Source of the DNA: Halichondria panicea
Taxonomy: Eukaryota; Porifera; Demospongiae; Suberitida; Halichondriidae
Direction of reading: 5' to 3'
Length of the DNA: 64,000 nt
Assembly: GCF_963675165.1 (NCBI RefSeq)
Contig: NC_087392.1
Location: 3,431,442-3,495,441 of the forward strand
Shown here: positions 11,571 to 22,002 of the stretch, one piece after another
How positions within the stretch are numbered: the stretch's first letter is position 1
Layout: each line of letters starts with the position of its first letter
Notes under the pieces: generated by a model
What the model was told of the DNA's origin: nothing
What the model saw: only the letters and a program-made list of their open reading frames with translations
Databases searched by the model: none
Position numbers and translations under genes: made by a program

Positions 11571-13582
11571 AAAATGCTGTAGGTCAGAGGTTCTGACACC
11601 AATCTACTCGGTGCTCGTAACATGTCAAGAAAGAGTCCGAGCTGCAAGGGGAAACAGGCTGAGAGTATTCCAGAGCAAGTCAACGAGACCACAGTATGGG
11701 GCCACTGTGGAGAATTAGTTACCCTCAAAACGTTTAGAACACACAAAAAGATTATACTATATAATAATTACTGATACACTGACGAACCTTCCTATCATAT
11801 TCTGTCAGGCCAAGAATACCTACTGATTCTGATAGCTCCCCTGACACAGAAGTCATCATTAAGAACCGAGTAGAAGAGGAACTTACTTTTTCGCCCTCCA
11901 GTGAGTTTAAATCCTAGATAAAGATAAATACCCGATCCAGTTGTGGAACTGATACATCAGCATCCAGTTGTGGACAGAAGATAATTGTGAAGAGGAGTGG
12001 AACGAGTGAGCCTGAGGAATGTGACGTTGATTTTGACAGCATGTCATCCTCATCCTTGCCTATCCTCTTTTTGCTACTTTAGACTGTCGAAGGCAGCTGT
12101 TCAGTGCCTCTTTTCATTTCTTGCAACTTTCTTGTGTGTTCTTGGTCAGTTCTGCACACAGTGCAAGGAAATGGCTAAAGCTGTTCAACTTCAACTAGCT
12201 GATGCTAGAGAGGTTGTGGTAAGGAAATAATCACGCCTAATATGCACATGCATACGCACTTGAAATCTTGTGTTGAAGACTACGGCCCTTCTCATGGTTT
12301 TCTGGCTTTATGCTTTTTGAACGCTACAACGGCAGGTTGTCCCAACAACAATCGTAGCATAGAAATACAACTAATGGAACGTTTTTTGTGCGACCAAGAG
12401 GTAAAAAGAGAAATTTGAGGGGTGCTACTGCTGAATTAGTTGGTTGTGAATCCACATGAATCTGTTCAACATAATTCTACCCAAAAGTCGAAAGCTGGAT
12501 AGTGTAGTGTTGGATGACCTTACCAAGTTGTATTTTGTCAAGTGAGATTGAGATTCCCTCATGCTGTTTTCCCTCATGCTGTTGTAAGTATACGAGCATT
12601 CAGATGAAGTTGGGTAGTTATCGTAATCAATCTAAAGCTTCCTCCCTTGTTTTAGCCTCTTGGAAATCTGACTTGTTTGGAGTACCTATTACATCTGGAG
12701 CCTACTGATCCTCTACGAGCAGCTAGAATAAACTATTTCTTGCAACATTCATTTAGAATCGTACATACACAGACACTTGTTTGTGGTTTAAATACCATCC
12801 GCAAGCCACTCACTGTATGATGCAGTGGATTGATTGCATTATCTTGTTCCTGTGTCATTTGTTAAGTGTCGCACTGTAACTTCATTACAAGCTGTACCAT
12901 CTCGTAAGTCAGTTTTAGTTGTGAGTCCTTGTATCGATTTTTAACATCGTGAATTTTAACTTGCTCACAATATCCCTGAAGCGGAAACTAAAGGGGGGGG
13001 GCCTATAATTATCTTATAATTATTATAATTATATAGTCTCGAATGCATATCAATCTCAGCTAACAGCTATATCATAATAATTATTATAATAGTAGGCCAT
13101 TTTAATTTGGTGTATATAGGAAGATGTGTATTCCACTTGAAATTTTCAGGATAGGTGTGCTGCATGATTTGTGGTGATAATAAAATACAACTTTCCTGAC
13201 ACAATGTGCATGGTATACGAACTTTTGTAATGTAGGAAAAATAGCTGAAAGGTACCACGGCACAAATACTACAATGTGAAAGTGTCCAAAATCCCACTTT
13301 TATTCCCAGTGCTGGCCATGAATCCTAATAAAAGGCAACCCTCCATTGACTCCTGGTTTTAAGAAGAATGTCATTTTCTTATTTTAGTTATCTGGTTGCG
13401 CACACACACACACACACTCTGCGCGCGCCTGTACAGCTCAGCTGGCCCAATAAGTTGACTAACCCATTGGAATAAATGATAATGATAATTAACAAACAGT
13501 AGTAGAGGAAGCCAAATAGATACGCTATGACATGTATGGAATGTAGAATGTAACCATAAGTACTGAATCACCTGCTATAAGA
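11571..13582. other. No gene recognised
   Basis: Two kilobases of non-coding appearance. Possible exon-like stretches at 11997-12230 (plus) and 13067-13297 (minus) have no motif and biased composition. A CA tract lies at about 13400-13417 and AT-rich repeats at 13005-13090. Confidence 0.4.
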
Positions 13583-13638
13583 GTTGTGGTTAATTGCACT
13601 AACAACAGCTAGAGTTGTGGTTAAGGTTAAGTGCACTA
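13583..13638. repeat. 31-bp tandem repeat, left part, interrupted by the Tc1 element
   Basis: The unit GTTGTGGTTAATTGCACTAA continuing with CAACAGCTAGA occupies 13583-13613. A second unit begins at 13614 and stops at GTGCACTA (13631-13638), exactly where the inverted repeat of the Tc1-type element starts. The other half of this interrupted unit resumes at 16117. Confidence 0.8.
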
Positions 13639-13663
13639 CAGCACTTTTAAGCACCTTTGCAAC
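13639..13663 (+). repeat. Left terminal inverted repeat of the Tc1-type element
   Basis: It begins CAGCACTTTTAAGCACC and is the exact reverse complement of 16092-16116. TA precedes it at 13637-13638. Confidence 0.95.
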
Positions 13664-13796
13664 ACACACACACAAATGGGTAAACCACAATGTAAACCAC
13701 AAATGTAAACATGGTATATGCAGGACTACTTGAATGGTTTCTTTACTAATTGTCAAGTTGGCAATATTCAAATTGGTCAGTGTAGATCTATATAAG

Positions 13797-14788
13797 ATGG
13801 ATCCAGGTTGCAGTAAGGCCTACTCCACAGACCTGAGATGGAGAATGGTGTACCAGAGGTGTGTACTAGACCTATCATAAATAGCTAACAATTTGAATGT
13901 GCACATGTCAACAGTTAGGAGAACACTAAATCTCTACAAAGAGACTGGTACAGTGCAAAGCATACAGGGGTTCCATGCAATAACCACAAATAAGTTATCA
14001 TTTCAAGATCAATGCCAAATAATTGAAGCTCACTGTGATAATCCGTCTATGTAGAAATGCGACATCTTATATATTTGTCTAGTGGGACTTCAGTTTCTAT
14101 CGCAACTGTACACAATTTTCTAAGGAAACAAGGATTCTCTAGACATAAGCTATCATTTAGAGCTCAACAGAGAAAGGACTGGCAAAGATCTCTTTTTTTG
14201 TCTGAAATATCTCTGTTGGAAGGCGACATGTTTGTCTTCATTGATGAATCGGGAACAGACAAGTTACTATCTTAAGAAGGTATGGCTACTCGTTGAGAGG
14301 TACGCGTGCAGTCAGTGAGAAGCGTTTGGTGAGAGGTAGACGATTGTCGTCCATTGCAGCAATTTGCATTGACGGTGTGATTGATGTTGATATTACGCCT
14401 GAAACAGTGAATGGTGATAGGTTTTGCAGATTATTTTGTTGAGCGTTGTTTACAACCTCAGCTTCTTCCTTTCAATGGAACTAACCCCAGAAGTGTAGTG
14501 GTTCTTGATAATGCCAGAATCCATCATGTAGATTGTGCAATACAACTGATTGAAGAAACAGGTGCTATGGTTCTATTTTTACCACCATACTCTCCCGACA
14601 TAATGCCAATTGAGGAATGCTTTTCCGAAGTCAAGAGCTATTTAAGAAGTTACGATTGTTTAATTCAAGTACTAAATGAGCAAGAACTGGAAGAACTTAT
14701 TCTCATGGCATTTACAAGTGTAACATCTACTGACTGCCTTGGTTGGATGCAATACATCTTAATAATAAAGGGACAATCACCTACATAA
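13797..14788 (+). pseudogene. Tc1/mariner DD34E transposase, frameshifted
   Basis: A DDE-type transposase that would cut and paste this element into TA sites. It starts MDPGCSKAYSTDLRWRMVYQ at 13797. A helix-turn-helix region follows (LNVHMSTVRRTLNLYKETG, then VSIATVHNFLRKQGFSRHKL). The first catalytic Asp is in FVFIDESG (near 14239), the second in VVVLDNARIHH (near 14501), and the Glu in LPPYSPDIMPIEE, giving 34 residues between second Asp and Glu. Stops or frame changes occur near 13877, 14053, 14273 and 14440, so no intact product is possible. The reading order is otherwise complete and about the length expected for the family. The termini suggest a fairly young insertion despite the broken frame. 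Confidence 0.9.
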
Positions 14789-14837
14789 CTATTATGTGAG
14801 TGTGTCATAATGAGCAAAAGTCCAATTCAATTTAATC

Positions 14838-15912
14838 ATTCAGCTTTCTAATGTTCTTTAATGCATATTCTTTTTGTTCACTGAATTCTGCGCTTGTTAG
14901 TACTCCAGATTCTTGTAGAGACTTGAGTCATTCGAGATGCTCTAAGTACTGACCAGAAATACGAGCCTTTTTTCCAGGGGATACTACTGATTGGGTGTTA
15001 GGATTAGGGTCATTGCCTTTCAGCATCCCAACAACAGCTGTTGCAGCAGTAGTAAGAGCTTCAGTTAAACCGTCACGCTTATTAGCCCGTTTCACATTAT
15101 CATTGAAAAGGGGAAAAGATGGTGGTGTGTCAGTACTGTTGTGCTGGTTGTTTAAGATCATTCTGGCCCATATACGTAGTTGAGGCATTCCAAACTTTTC
15201 CCCATGCTTCTGCTGTAGTTCTGACGTTACCTGGTCAATCTTGTCTTGTCGTTTCACTACAGGTGCATCTTCGTGCTCAGTTAGCTTCCTTTTCTTGTTA
15301 GCACCTTTAGCCGGTACACTATCACATTCACCTCGAGCATTCACCTCGAGCATCACACCAAATAGTTATTTCATCACAAACTTCTGCTACTTTGTACATA
15401 GCCTCCAAATCGCGATTATCCTCAATCCAACGTTTTGAGCTTTTCTCAAGGTAACCACTCCATATCTGAAACGGAAGGTAGTTTGTCTCCAAAATCAGAT
15501 GAAAGTTTCTGTTTTAGTTGATCTACACTCTTGAATCTTTCATTCACACCATGCCACACCATGCCACATCTTAGTAACATGTTTACTTCTTTGCTGTGGA
15601 TTTATTATGCGAACAATGTACTTGTAGCTTGGCTTACCAGAGCTCAGACCAGGGTGATCAATATCCTGTGGTGATCAATATCCTGTATGTGTTGATATTA
15701 GTACTTAATCACTGGAAGCCTTTTTACATCTATAACTTACTTATGTAAACTACGTACGTACGTACCTGTGTCTGTGCTGAGAAGGCTTGCATTGAGAAGG
15801 CTTGTGGCGTTTGTTGGATAGCCAGCTGGGGATGAAAATGTGTCCACCGAACATCAACTGCTTCATTACATGTACCAGTGGAATCTCCAGGAGGATAGGT
15901 ATACCAAGACAT
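14838..15912 (-). pseudogene. Second gene of the Tc1-type element, uncharacterised
   Basis: A convergent minus-strand gene inside the Tc1 termini. Exon 1 starts at 15912 (MSWYTYPPGDSTGTC) and ends before a GTACGTACGT donor near 15767. Exon 2 begins after a CAG acceptor near 15670 or 15653 and reads GKPSYKYIVRIINPQQRSKH, KMWHGVNERFKSVDQLKQKL and RWIEDNRDLEAMY, then a basic KKRKLTEHEDAPVVKRQDK segment. The C-terminus reads LKSLQESGVLTSAEFSEQKE, which resembles a short SHOCT-like helical tail. The N-terminal part looks like a ubiquitin/PB1-like fold seen in multicopy invertebrate proteins (memory, unverified). Breaks: a 17-bp duplication at 15653-15686, a 10-bp duplication at 15548-15567, and a stop near 14930. 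It is not needed for known Tc1 transposition, so it may be cargo or an accessory factor. Confidence 0.6.
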
Positions 15913-16091
15913 TTTAATATTGCCTTCTAATTCTCTAGCTAGCTAGCTCAAGTATATGCCATGTGAGTTCTTTTTCTGGTCACATGAGCAGAGGTAACAT
16001 CACTACATGTAACGTGCAGATTTCTGTAACCACAGTTCACTATCAATAGTTCATTGTGGTTTCTTTGTGGTTTCATGCTTGGTGTTCATGT

Positions 16092-16116
16092 GTTGCAAAG
16101 GTGCTTAAAAGTGCTG
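16092..16116 (-). repeat. Right terminal inverted repeat of the Tc1-type element
   Basis: It ends AAAAGTGCTG and is the exact reverse complement of 13639-13663. TA follows at 16117-16118. Confidence 0.95.
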
Positions 16117-16180
16117 TAACAACAGCTTGTGGTTAAGTGCACTAACAACAGCTAGAGTTGTGGTTAAGTGCACTAACGGT
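16117..16180. repeat. 31-bp tandem repeat, right part
   Basis: TAACAACAGCT at 16117-16127 completes the unit broken at 13638. Then come TGTGGTTAAGTGCACTAACA with its CAGCTAGA end and a further partial unit up to about 16172. Confidence 0.8.
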
Positions 16181-16199
16181 TAGGGTTTGGGTTAGGGCC

Positions 16200-17480
16200 A
16201 TAGCTACTGGGGTGACAGTGTAATAGTACCCCGAGGGCCCTATACATGAGGGCTCCAAGCCCTCATGCCATATACATGAGGGCCTCAGGGCATCCCTTAT
16301 GGTTTTAAGGTTTACAGGTCATGGCCTCAGGGCTGTTTAGAAGGTAGATTTGAACCCTCATGGTTCTTGACTTAGATTACATCACCACTTAATTTTGACT
16401 CAGGTTACATCACCACTTAAGCTGCCCTCATGGCTAGGCTAGGACTTTGTTCTTTTCAACAATAAGACTGGAGACATTAGGTTACATCACCAATTAATCC
16501 CTCATGGCTGGTCTACCCTTATGGCTAGGCTATGACTTTGTTCCTAAGACATGAGACATTTGCCCTCCTGGCAGACTTTACACTCTATCTGTTTGTACAT
16601 CTATCTTTACATTGTCATGACTTGTCTATTGTTGTTCATAATGCAGGGGAGTGGACATTTCATCGGATTTCAAGAGTGGACAACAACATGTACAGGACAA
16701 AGAGAACAAACACAGTAGACTCGAACTGAAATGATTTGTTTATAAATGATTTGTTTATAAGTGTCATGGCTTGTCTATTGTTGTTCATAATGAGTTATGA
16801 GAGTTATGATTAATAGGCTAGGCAATCATCAGGTTAAGGTAATGTAGCCATGAGGAACTCAGGGCCAGCCCCATGAGTAGGCAATCCCTAACCATGAGGA
16901 TAGGCAATCCCTCAGGGACCTAATATACCCAGGTTAATATAGCCATGAGGATAGGCAATCCCTCAGGGCCATATTAGACCTAGCCATGAGGATAGGGACC
17001 CTCAGGGACTTAATATACCCAGGGTAATGTAGCCGCCATGAGGATAGGTAATCCCTCAGGGACCTAGCCATGGACTTTTGATTACAGCCCTCCTGGCTAG
17101 GCTACAACTTTGTTCTTTTTCAACAATATGCAGGAGACATTTGGTCACGGCTAGGCTAGGATTCTTTGGGCGGAGCCAACTAGGCTAGGACTTTTGGTCA
17201 CAGCCCTCCTGGCTAGGCTACAACTTTGTTCTTTTTCAACAATATGCAGGAGACATTTGGTCACGGCCCTCCTGGCTAGGCTAGGACTTTTGGTCACAGC
17301 CCTCCTGGCTAGGCTAGGACTTTTGGTCAAGGCAACTTTGTTCTTTTTCAACAATATGCAGGAGACATTTGGTCACGCCTACTTTTAGTCACAGCCCTCC
17401 TGGCTAGGCTAGGACTTTTGGTCACACAACTTGTTCTTCAACAATATGCAGGAGACATTTGGTCATGGCTAGGCTAGGCT
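16200..17480. repeat. Complex minisatellite block
   Basis: At least three interleaved unit types are visible. CCCTCATGGCTAGGCTAGGA and its variants recur from 16240. ATGAGGATAGGCAATCCCTC occurs near 16897, 16947 and (variant) 17038. A long unit starting ACTTTGTTCTTTTTCAACAA, followed by TATGCAGGAGACATTTGGTCAC and CCCTCCTGGCTAGGCTA, repeats from 17108, 17221 and 17334. Translations across it are repetitive artefacts. Confidence 0.8.
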
Positions 17481-17489
17481 AGAACTATG

Positions 17490-17770
17490 CAGAACTCCAC
17501 CCAACTAGGCGGGCTCCGCCTAGGACCATCCCTCCTGTCAGCGACAGTGGGGCTCCACCCAACTAGGCAGAGACCCTTCTGGCTCCTTGTCCCTCCTGTC
17601 AGCAACAGTGGGGCTCCAGCCAACTAGGTGGAGACAGTTGCCCCGCCCAACTAGGCTAGGACCGTCAGCGACAGTGGGCAGAGACCCTCCTGTCAGCAAC
17701 AGTGGGGCTCCACCTAACTAGGTGGAGACAGTTGCCCTTCTGGCTCCGCCCAACTAGGCTAGGACCATCC
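17490..17770. repeat. Second minisatellite (GTCAGCGACAGTGGGGCTCC type)
   Basis: Units with CCCTCCTGTCAGC[GA]ACAGTG, GGGCTCCACC and CAACTAGG[CT] recur at roughly 17530, 17588, 17660 and 17690. It directly precedes the promoter-like segment of the gene at 18012. Confidence 0.75.
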
Positions 17771-17911
17771 CCCCTTCCGTATCTCCATATCTCCGCGTGT
17801 TATCAAGTGCAGGTCGCAATTAGCAGCTGTCCTGCAGCTGATAGTGTTTTTTCACAGTTTTCCTGTCACCATTAGCCAGTAACATTCTTCGTAGCACCTG
17901 AGGGTCTGGGT

Positions 17912-17919
17912 GTATAAAA
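17912..17919 (+). promoter_or_regulatory. TATA box candidate for the 18012 gene
   Basis: TATAAAAG lies about 100 bp before the ATG at 18012. It is followed by a repeated CTACAAACCAGCAAGTTCTC / CTACAACCCAGCAAGTTCTC segment that could be a short 5' leader. Promoter activity is inferred. Confidence 0.5.
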
Positions 17920-18011
17920 GCCAGGTAGTCTACAAACCAGCAAGTTCTCAGTCTACAACCCAGCAAGTTCTCCGTCCAGCAGCATAAAGATCAGTCCAGG
18001 GAGATTGTGCA

Positions 18012-19300
18012 ATGGACATCTGTGCTAGTCTCAGCATCAAGGGCTACCCTGCAGACTTGTCAGAGATGACAACTTACTTCTGGACAAATGGCAAGTCTAC
18101 AACTTCTTGCCAGCAGACCTCAAAAACCACTCAAGCCAGCCCTATCCAAGAACCTCCTAACCCTGAACCAACTCAAGCCAGCCATCTCCAAGAACCAACT
18201 CAAGCCAGCCCTATCCAAGAACAAGTCACTGTGCCAAAAACTCCAGAAGAAAAAGTGCAATTTTTTAAAGGTAAGTCAAACTCTTGTTCAATAGTTAGTG
18301 TCATTGTGAACATTTTCCAGGATTCACATGCAAAGTGCCAGGGTGTGGAATGACCATCATGAAGCATCTGTATCAGGGCAAACGACACTCCCAACTAACC
18401 AATGAGGCCGTATCTGATGCTGGTTAGGGCCTCCCAAGGCAGTTATTGTCAAGGAGATGTAAGAGCATTACTGCTGTATTTCAAGTTGTGCATACTTACG
18501 CTACCTTACTTTTCACAGAGAACACAAGCAGCACAGTGAACCCAGTGAGAGCAGTGCAGCATACCACAGTCGGTAGACAAAGGTTTGGCTCTACGCTGTC
18601 TGTTCTTTTCAAATCAGGCCTTTCTTTATCCATGCAGCTATCTTGGGAGTCTGTCAGGTGGCTCGAAGAGCATCAAGGTGCAGACAGAGGCCGCTGTGGA
18701 TCTGGGCAAGTACCTGCACTTCGCCAACTTGTGGATGCCAACGAAATTGTCAACATGGTACTTGACAAATCGAAAACTTTATCAAGATGTTGGCCCAGTG
18801 GCCAGGTGTCGAAACTAATTGTTATATCTCAAGCCCAGTGAGTGTAGCTACATGTTGTGTACTATCTCATTTGCAGCTTGCCAAATGACGAGACACTGGC
18901 CCATGTCTCCCAAACAAAGACAAACGGGCTGAAGAAGGGGCTGCGAAAGCAGCAGCTCCTTCTCTCGGCAAAAAAAAAGGAGTATGTGTCAAAGCATCTG
19001 ACTGCCCCAGACGACCTGCACCCTGGAGGAGGGAGGAGACGATGTCAAGCTCAGAAGGTAAGCCTTCTACATGTTAATAATTATGCATCTATCCGACTGA
19101 GGGTATTATGAATTTATGTGGGCGCCCTGCCCTCGGTGTGCGTTTTATAGTTTTATAGAATAATCAAACCCTAGACTTTCTATTAATTATGCCTTGCAGA
19201 TGAGACAGCTGCAATCACAAATCTTTACCTCTGTCTGTCAGGACCTAAGAAAAGCTGGAGTGAGCGTTGAACAAGAGGACTTAGAGGAGAGGTACGTGTA
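18012..19300 (+). pseudogene. HKT-motif family gene, N-terminal half, probably decayed
   Basis: A spliced plus-strand gene. Exon 1 (18012-18270) starts MDICASLSIKGYPADLSEMT, carries a four-fold [TK]QASPIQEP-like repeat, and ends at a GTAAGT donor. Exon 2 (18321-18421) encodes a C2H2-like finger, CKVPGCGMTIMKHLYQGKRH. Exon 3 follows a CACAG acceptor at about 18518 and, in one frame, reads SGGSKSIKVQTEAAVDLGKY. Exon 4 (about 18877-19058) reads ETLAHVSQTKTNGLKKGLRK. Exon 5 starts at 19201. The arrangement resembles the N-terminal half of the protein whose C-terminal half is seen at 9371. No HKT region follows, and exon 3 needs a frame change, so it is truncated or broken. Splice sites look sound, so part may still be transcribed. 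Confidence 0.5.
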
Positions 19301-19594
19301 CGTTAATACGTCAAGTTGTGTATGTCAAACAGGACCCATGATAAATGTTGATATTGAGGATGTTGAGTATTTACGTTAATATATGCAAAAGACACAGAGC
19401 AAAAGACATTATACAGACACAGACAAAGGCATTATTCACATCACATGCAATGATTCAAGGTTGTTATTAGTTCACTGGACTGCGTGGAATAACTATACGA
19501 AGGGCTACAGATCCACCCTGCACATCGCTCACTTGTAGTGGGTTTATTGCCTGTGTTAATATTGTTTCAATGTCATTCTCAGACGTGTCTGACT

Positions 19595-20510
19595 CGTCAC
19601 TATCGTCCCTCGTCACTATCGTCCTCAGACTGAGAGTTCGTTCCATCTCTGTCTTGATAGTGGAAAACGGAAAACTTCGTAGAGGAGTGCTGAGCTGAGC
19701 TCAACCCGTGAGAATTCCATGCATTTCGAAATGCCTCTAGAGACCTTCGAATTCTGGGTACAAAGATAAAGTGAAGTGCTAAAATATGCAACTCATTGTC
19801 TGGGTCAAGAACACCCCTGTCTTCAAGCACATAGCACATAGAACAGATCATAGAATACACGAAGGCTGTTCTCAAACACATCCCTTTCTATTCGTTGGTT
19901 TCTAGTGAATTGCCCAGTAATATGACCAACTCCTCGGAAACAAAGCATGATTTGAGCTACGTCAATGTTTTCACCACCACAATCTGAACGAACTCTGGAG
20001 GGGCACCCATATGTACTTGCAGCTTTAGTAAACTAAACTGTTGCAGTCGCTCGATTGTTATTGGAGCACTGCAAATACGTTACAAGTCGCCACCGTGGAT
20101 TACTAACTTCCACCTAATGAGTGACATATGAGTGACATATTACCATCAATGTGCCACAAGGCATTACACGTCTGTACCACCTTACTGCAATTCCAGCGGG
20201 GTCAACTCGTTCGAGAGAAGCCGCCTTATATCGGCTTCTAAAACCAGCATGTGGGTGCCTCTGTACAATAATTATTTCTCACCAAATCATCAACTTGTGA
20301 ATCGGACAGTGAAGAGTACAACGTTCGAACACACAATCTCATTCTTCGTCTGATCAACGGCTTATCTGAAATTCCACTTGCTCCAATGGTAGACAGTAAC
20401 TCGGTTGTCCTCTGGAACCTGAGGAGGATTACGGTAATAAAAAGAACACAGTATAGTTGTACCCATTTCTATACCGTACTTCTTAGAAATAAAGCCCCCT
20501 GGATATTCAT
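19595..20510 (-). pseudogene. Integrase-core (rve-like) gene, decayed, copy 1
   Basis: Read on minus from about 20450, changing frames give ALWHIDGN, then STYGCPSRVRSDCGGENIDV, VGHITGQFTRNQRIER and finally (19881-19600) EDRGVLDPDNELHILALHFI, VPRIRRSLEAFRNAWNSHGL. The DG...D...E spacing and the NQRIER motif fit a DDE integrase-core family common in fish, corals and sponges. The family is usually annotated only as integrase core domain protein, so its role is uncertain, but its copy number suggests transposon origin. Stops and a missing RLWRDV segment after NQRIER make this copy dead. A sister copy lies on plus at 28600. Confidence 0.65.
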
Positions 20511-20894
20511 TCTACACTATTTCAAAGTACGGTAGATTGTTTTGTGGGGTTCGTATGGGACTTTCTGCCAGTTCAATAGCTGGCCACAGGAGCTCCTTTT
20601 TAATTAATTAAGGGTGCAAAAAGTACACAGTAGCTAGTAAGACCTCACCAGTATACTCTCGAGGAGGAAGATTTATTCCAGGGAAGCCAGTAGCAGCTGT
20701 AGGATAATTCTCTAAACATTCACAAATGTCTCCAATGCAAACACTTAATTCGTATAAACTGCTATTGCGTGTTTGTCGAAATAATCTTAACACCTGACTT
20801 CTTCCCGCTTCAATGCAGCGTCATAAGTGTGTCACAGACATGCTGTTCTATTTCAGATATCATGTCTTGCTAAAGGTGAATCGGACTTGTGACA

Positions 20895-21085
20895 GTCACC
20901 TGATTTTCAAGCCCTGGTAAACATTTTTGCCACGGCAAATTTTTTGGAGCGGTATTTACCCATCCACAAACATCCACAAAATTTTGCTTTTCGCCGGGGC
21001 CGAGGCAAACAGTTTTGCCGCAGCAATTGTCCCAGTAAAAATGTCCCGGTTTGCCGCGGCAATATTACCGGCACAATACTGACTC
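20895..21085. repeat. GCCGCGGCAA repeat family, copy 1
   Basis: Short units around TTTTGCCGC[AG]GCAA and TCCCAGTAAAAATG end in GCAATATTACCGGCACAATA then CTGACTCAAA. The same end and units occur at 24560-24790 in the same orientation. GCCGCGGC is palindromic, so each unit can form a small hairpin. I see no terminal inverted repeats around the block. Confidence 0.7.
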
Positions 21086-21584
21086 AAATGCACATGGCCT
21101 ACTAATTATTGGCCTACTAATTATTGCGCATGCTCACGCATACGAACGTAGGCGGAATTTAATGAACGTTATCACGCATGCAAATGTAGGCGGAAACCAT
21201 TCAATTTCAATGACGTTTTCTAGAGGCTATTTTTCGTTCGAAATGTAAGAGATCGCCTCCATAACTTCGGATCGCAAAACGCTATGGAGGTGTCATTCTG
21301 TAGCTCTCATGTATCTGCGCGAAAAGTCCGGTTTTCCTAGAGCCTGTCACATAATTATGTTCTTTTGTCTCAATTGACCAATTACCATCCTCTCACCAAG
21401 ATTTCTCTTATTTCACTGTCAAGGTCAACATCACTAAATCTTGCTTCCCTTGAAATTCCCTATAGAGCGTGGATCTAATTTGCAAAATATCTGCAATTCG
21501 TGTCCAAGTAAATCCGAAGGAATTAATATCTTATACTCATCTGGTACTCATCTGGTAAGGTAGTTATCGTGTTAATTTATATTC

Positions 21585-21615
21585 TTAACCCTTTAACCGT
21601 CGGATTCTTAATTTC
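21585..21615 (+). mobile_element. piggyBac-type terminus (CCCTTTAACCGTCGGATTC)
   Basis: TTAA at 21585-21588 is followed by CCCTTTAACCGTCGGATTCT. The reverse complement of this terminus, minus its CCC, appears at about 49298-49318, and a close variant starts at 48526. The partner end of this copy was not found. Confidence 0.55.
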
Positions 21616-21642
21616 TATCGGGCGGCTCTCGTTTTTCCTCCT

Positions 21643-22002
21643 TTGGACGGAACAGGAAAAAAACCAAAGTGTGGAAGGTTGTGCCTGTTTGCAGTACTGT
21701 CCCTAAGAGAGGGACAATTGTGCCGAATGGGACTCGGCAGCAAATGGTTCACCGCTGAAGACCGGCTAGAAATTGCCGACTATCTCTCTGCTGAAGAGTT
21801 GCATTTCCTGATTGTTTGTCTCTACCCCCAACTAAAAGGAAAACCTTACGAGTTTTGTAAAGCAGCCCCGGTAACAGTGTCATTTTCACCCTTAAAATCA
21901 GTGATGAGAGCTAGACGTGGGAAGACCTTTCATCCTTTTTTCAGTGTCAATCAGTTAAGGGAACAGGTGGGCAAAGTTTATATAAGGTCCTTCACTGACT
22001 GA
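21643..22002 (+). CDS. Hypothetical protein, 119 residues
   Basis: An uninterrupted frame starts at 21643 (MDGTGKKPKCGRLCLFAVLS), or alternatively at the internal Met of MGLGSKWFTAEDRLEIADYL. It continues with LSAEELHFLIVCLYPQLKGK and ends with VGKVYIRSFTD before a stop at 22000. Composition looks coding (few rare residues, amphipathic helices), but I do not recognise a family and there are no signal or membrane segments. It lies between a piggyBac terminus and the UBX-HECT exons and could be either an upstream exon of that gene or a piece of an element. Confidence 0.4.
   Translation: MDGTGKKPKCGRLCLFAVLSLREGQLCRMGLGSKWFTAEDRLEIADYLSAEELHFLIVCLYPQLKGKPYEFCKAAPVTVSFSPLKSVMRARRGKTFHPFFSVNQLREQVGKVYIRSFTD

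Larger units (their letters stand above)
13639..16116. mobile_element. Tc1/mariner-type element with two genes
   Basis: This 2.48-kb element has 25-bp perfect terminal inverted repeats (13639-13663 and 16092-16116) that begin CAG and are flanked by TA on both sides (13637-13638 and 16117-16118), the Tc1/mariner hallmark. Inside the termini, both ends carry two AAACCACAA motifs (left near 13683-13702, right inverted near 16047-16075), which look like paired transposase-binding sites. It sits in a 31-bp tandem repeat, so the interrupted unit GTGCAC-TA-ACAACAGCT shows the empty site directly. It encodes a frameshifted transposase on plus and a convergent spliced gene on minus. Confidence 0.92.

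Noticed and set aside
17151..17388. Repetitive KSPSLARRAVT-type protein
   Set aside because: It is a direct translation of the minisatellite unit and appears in several frames.
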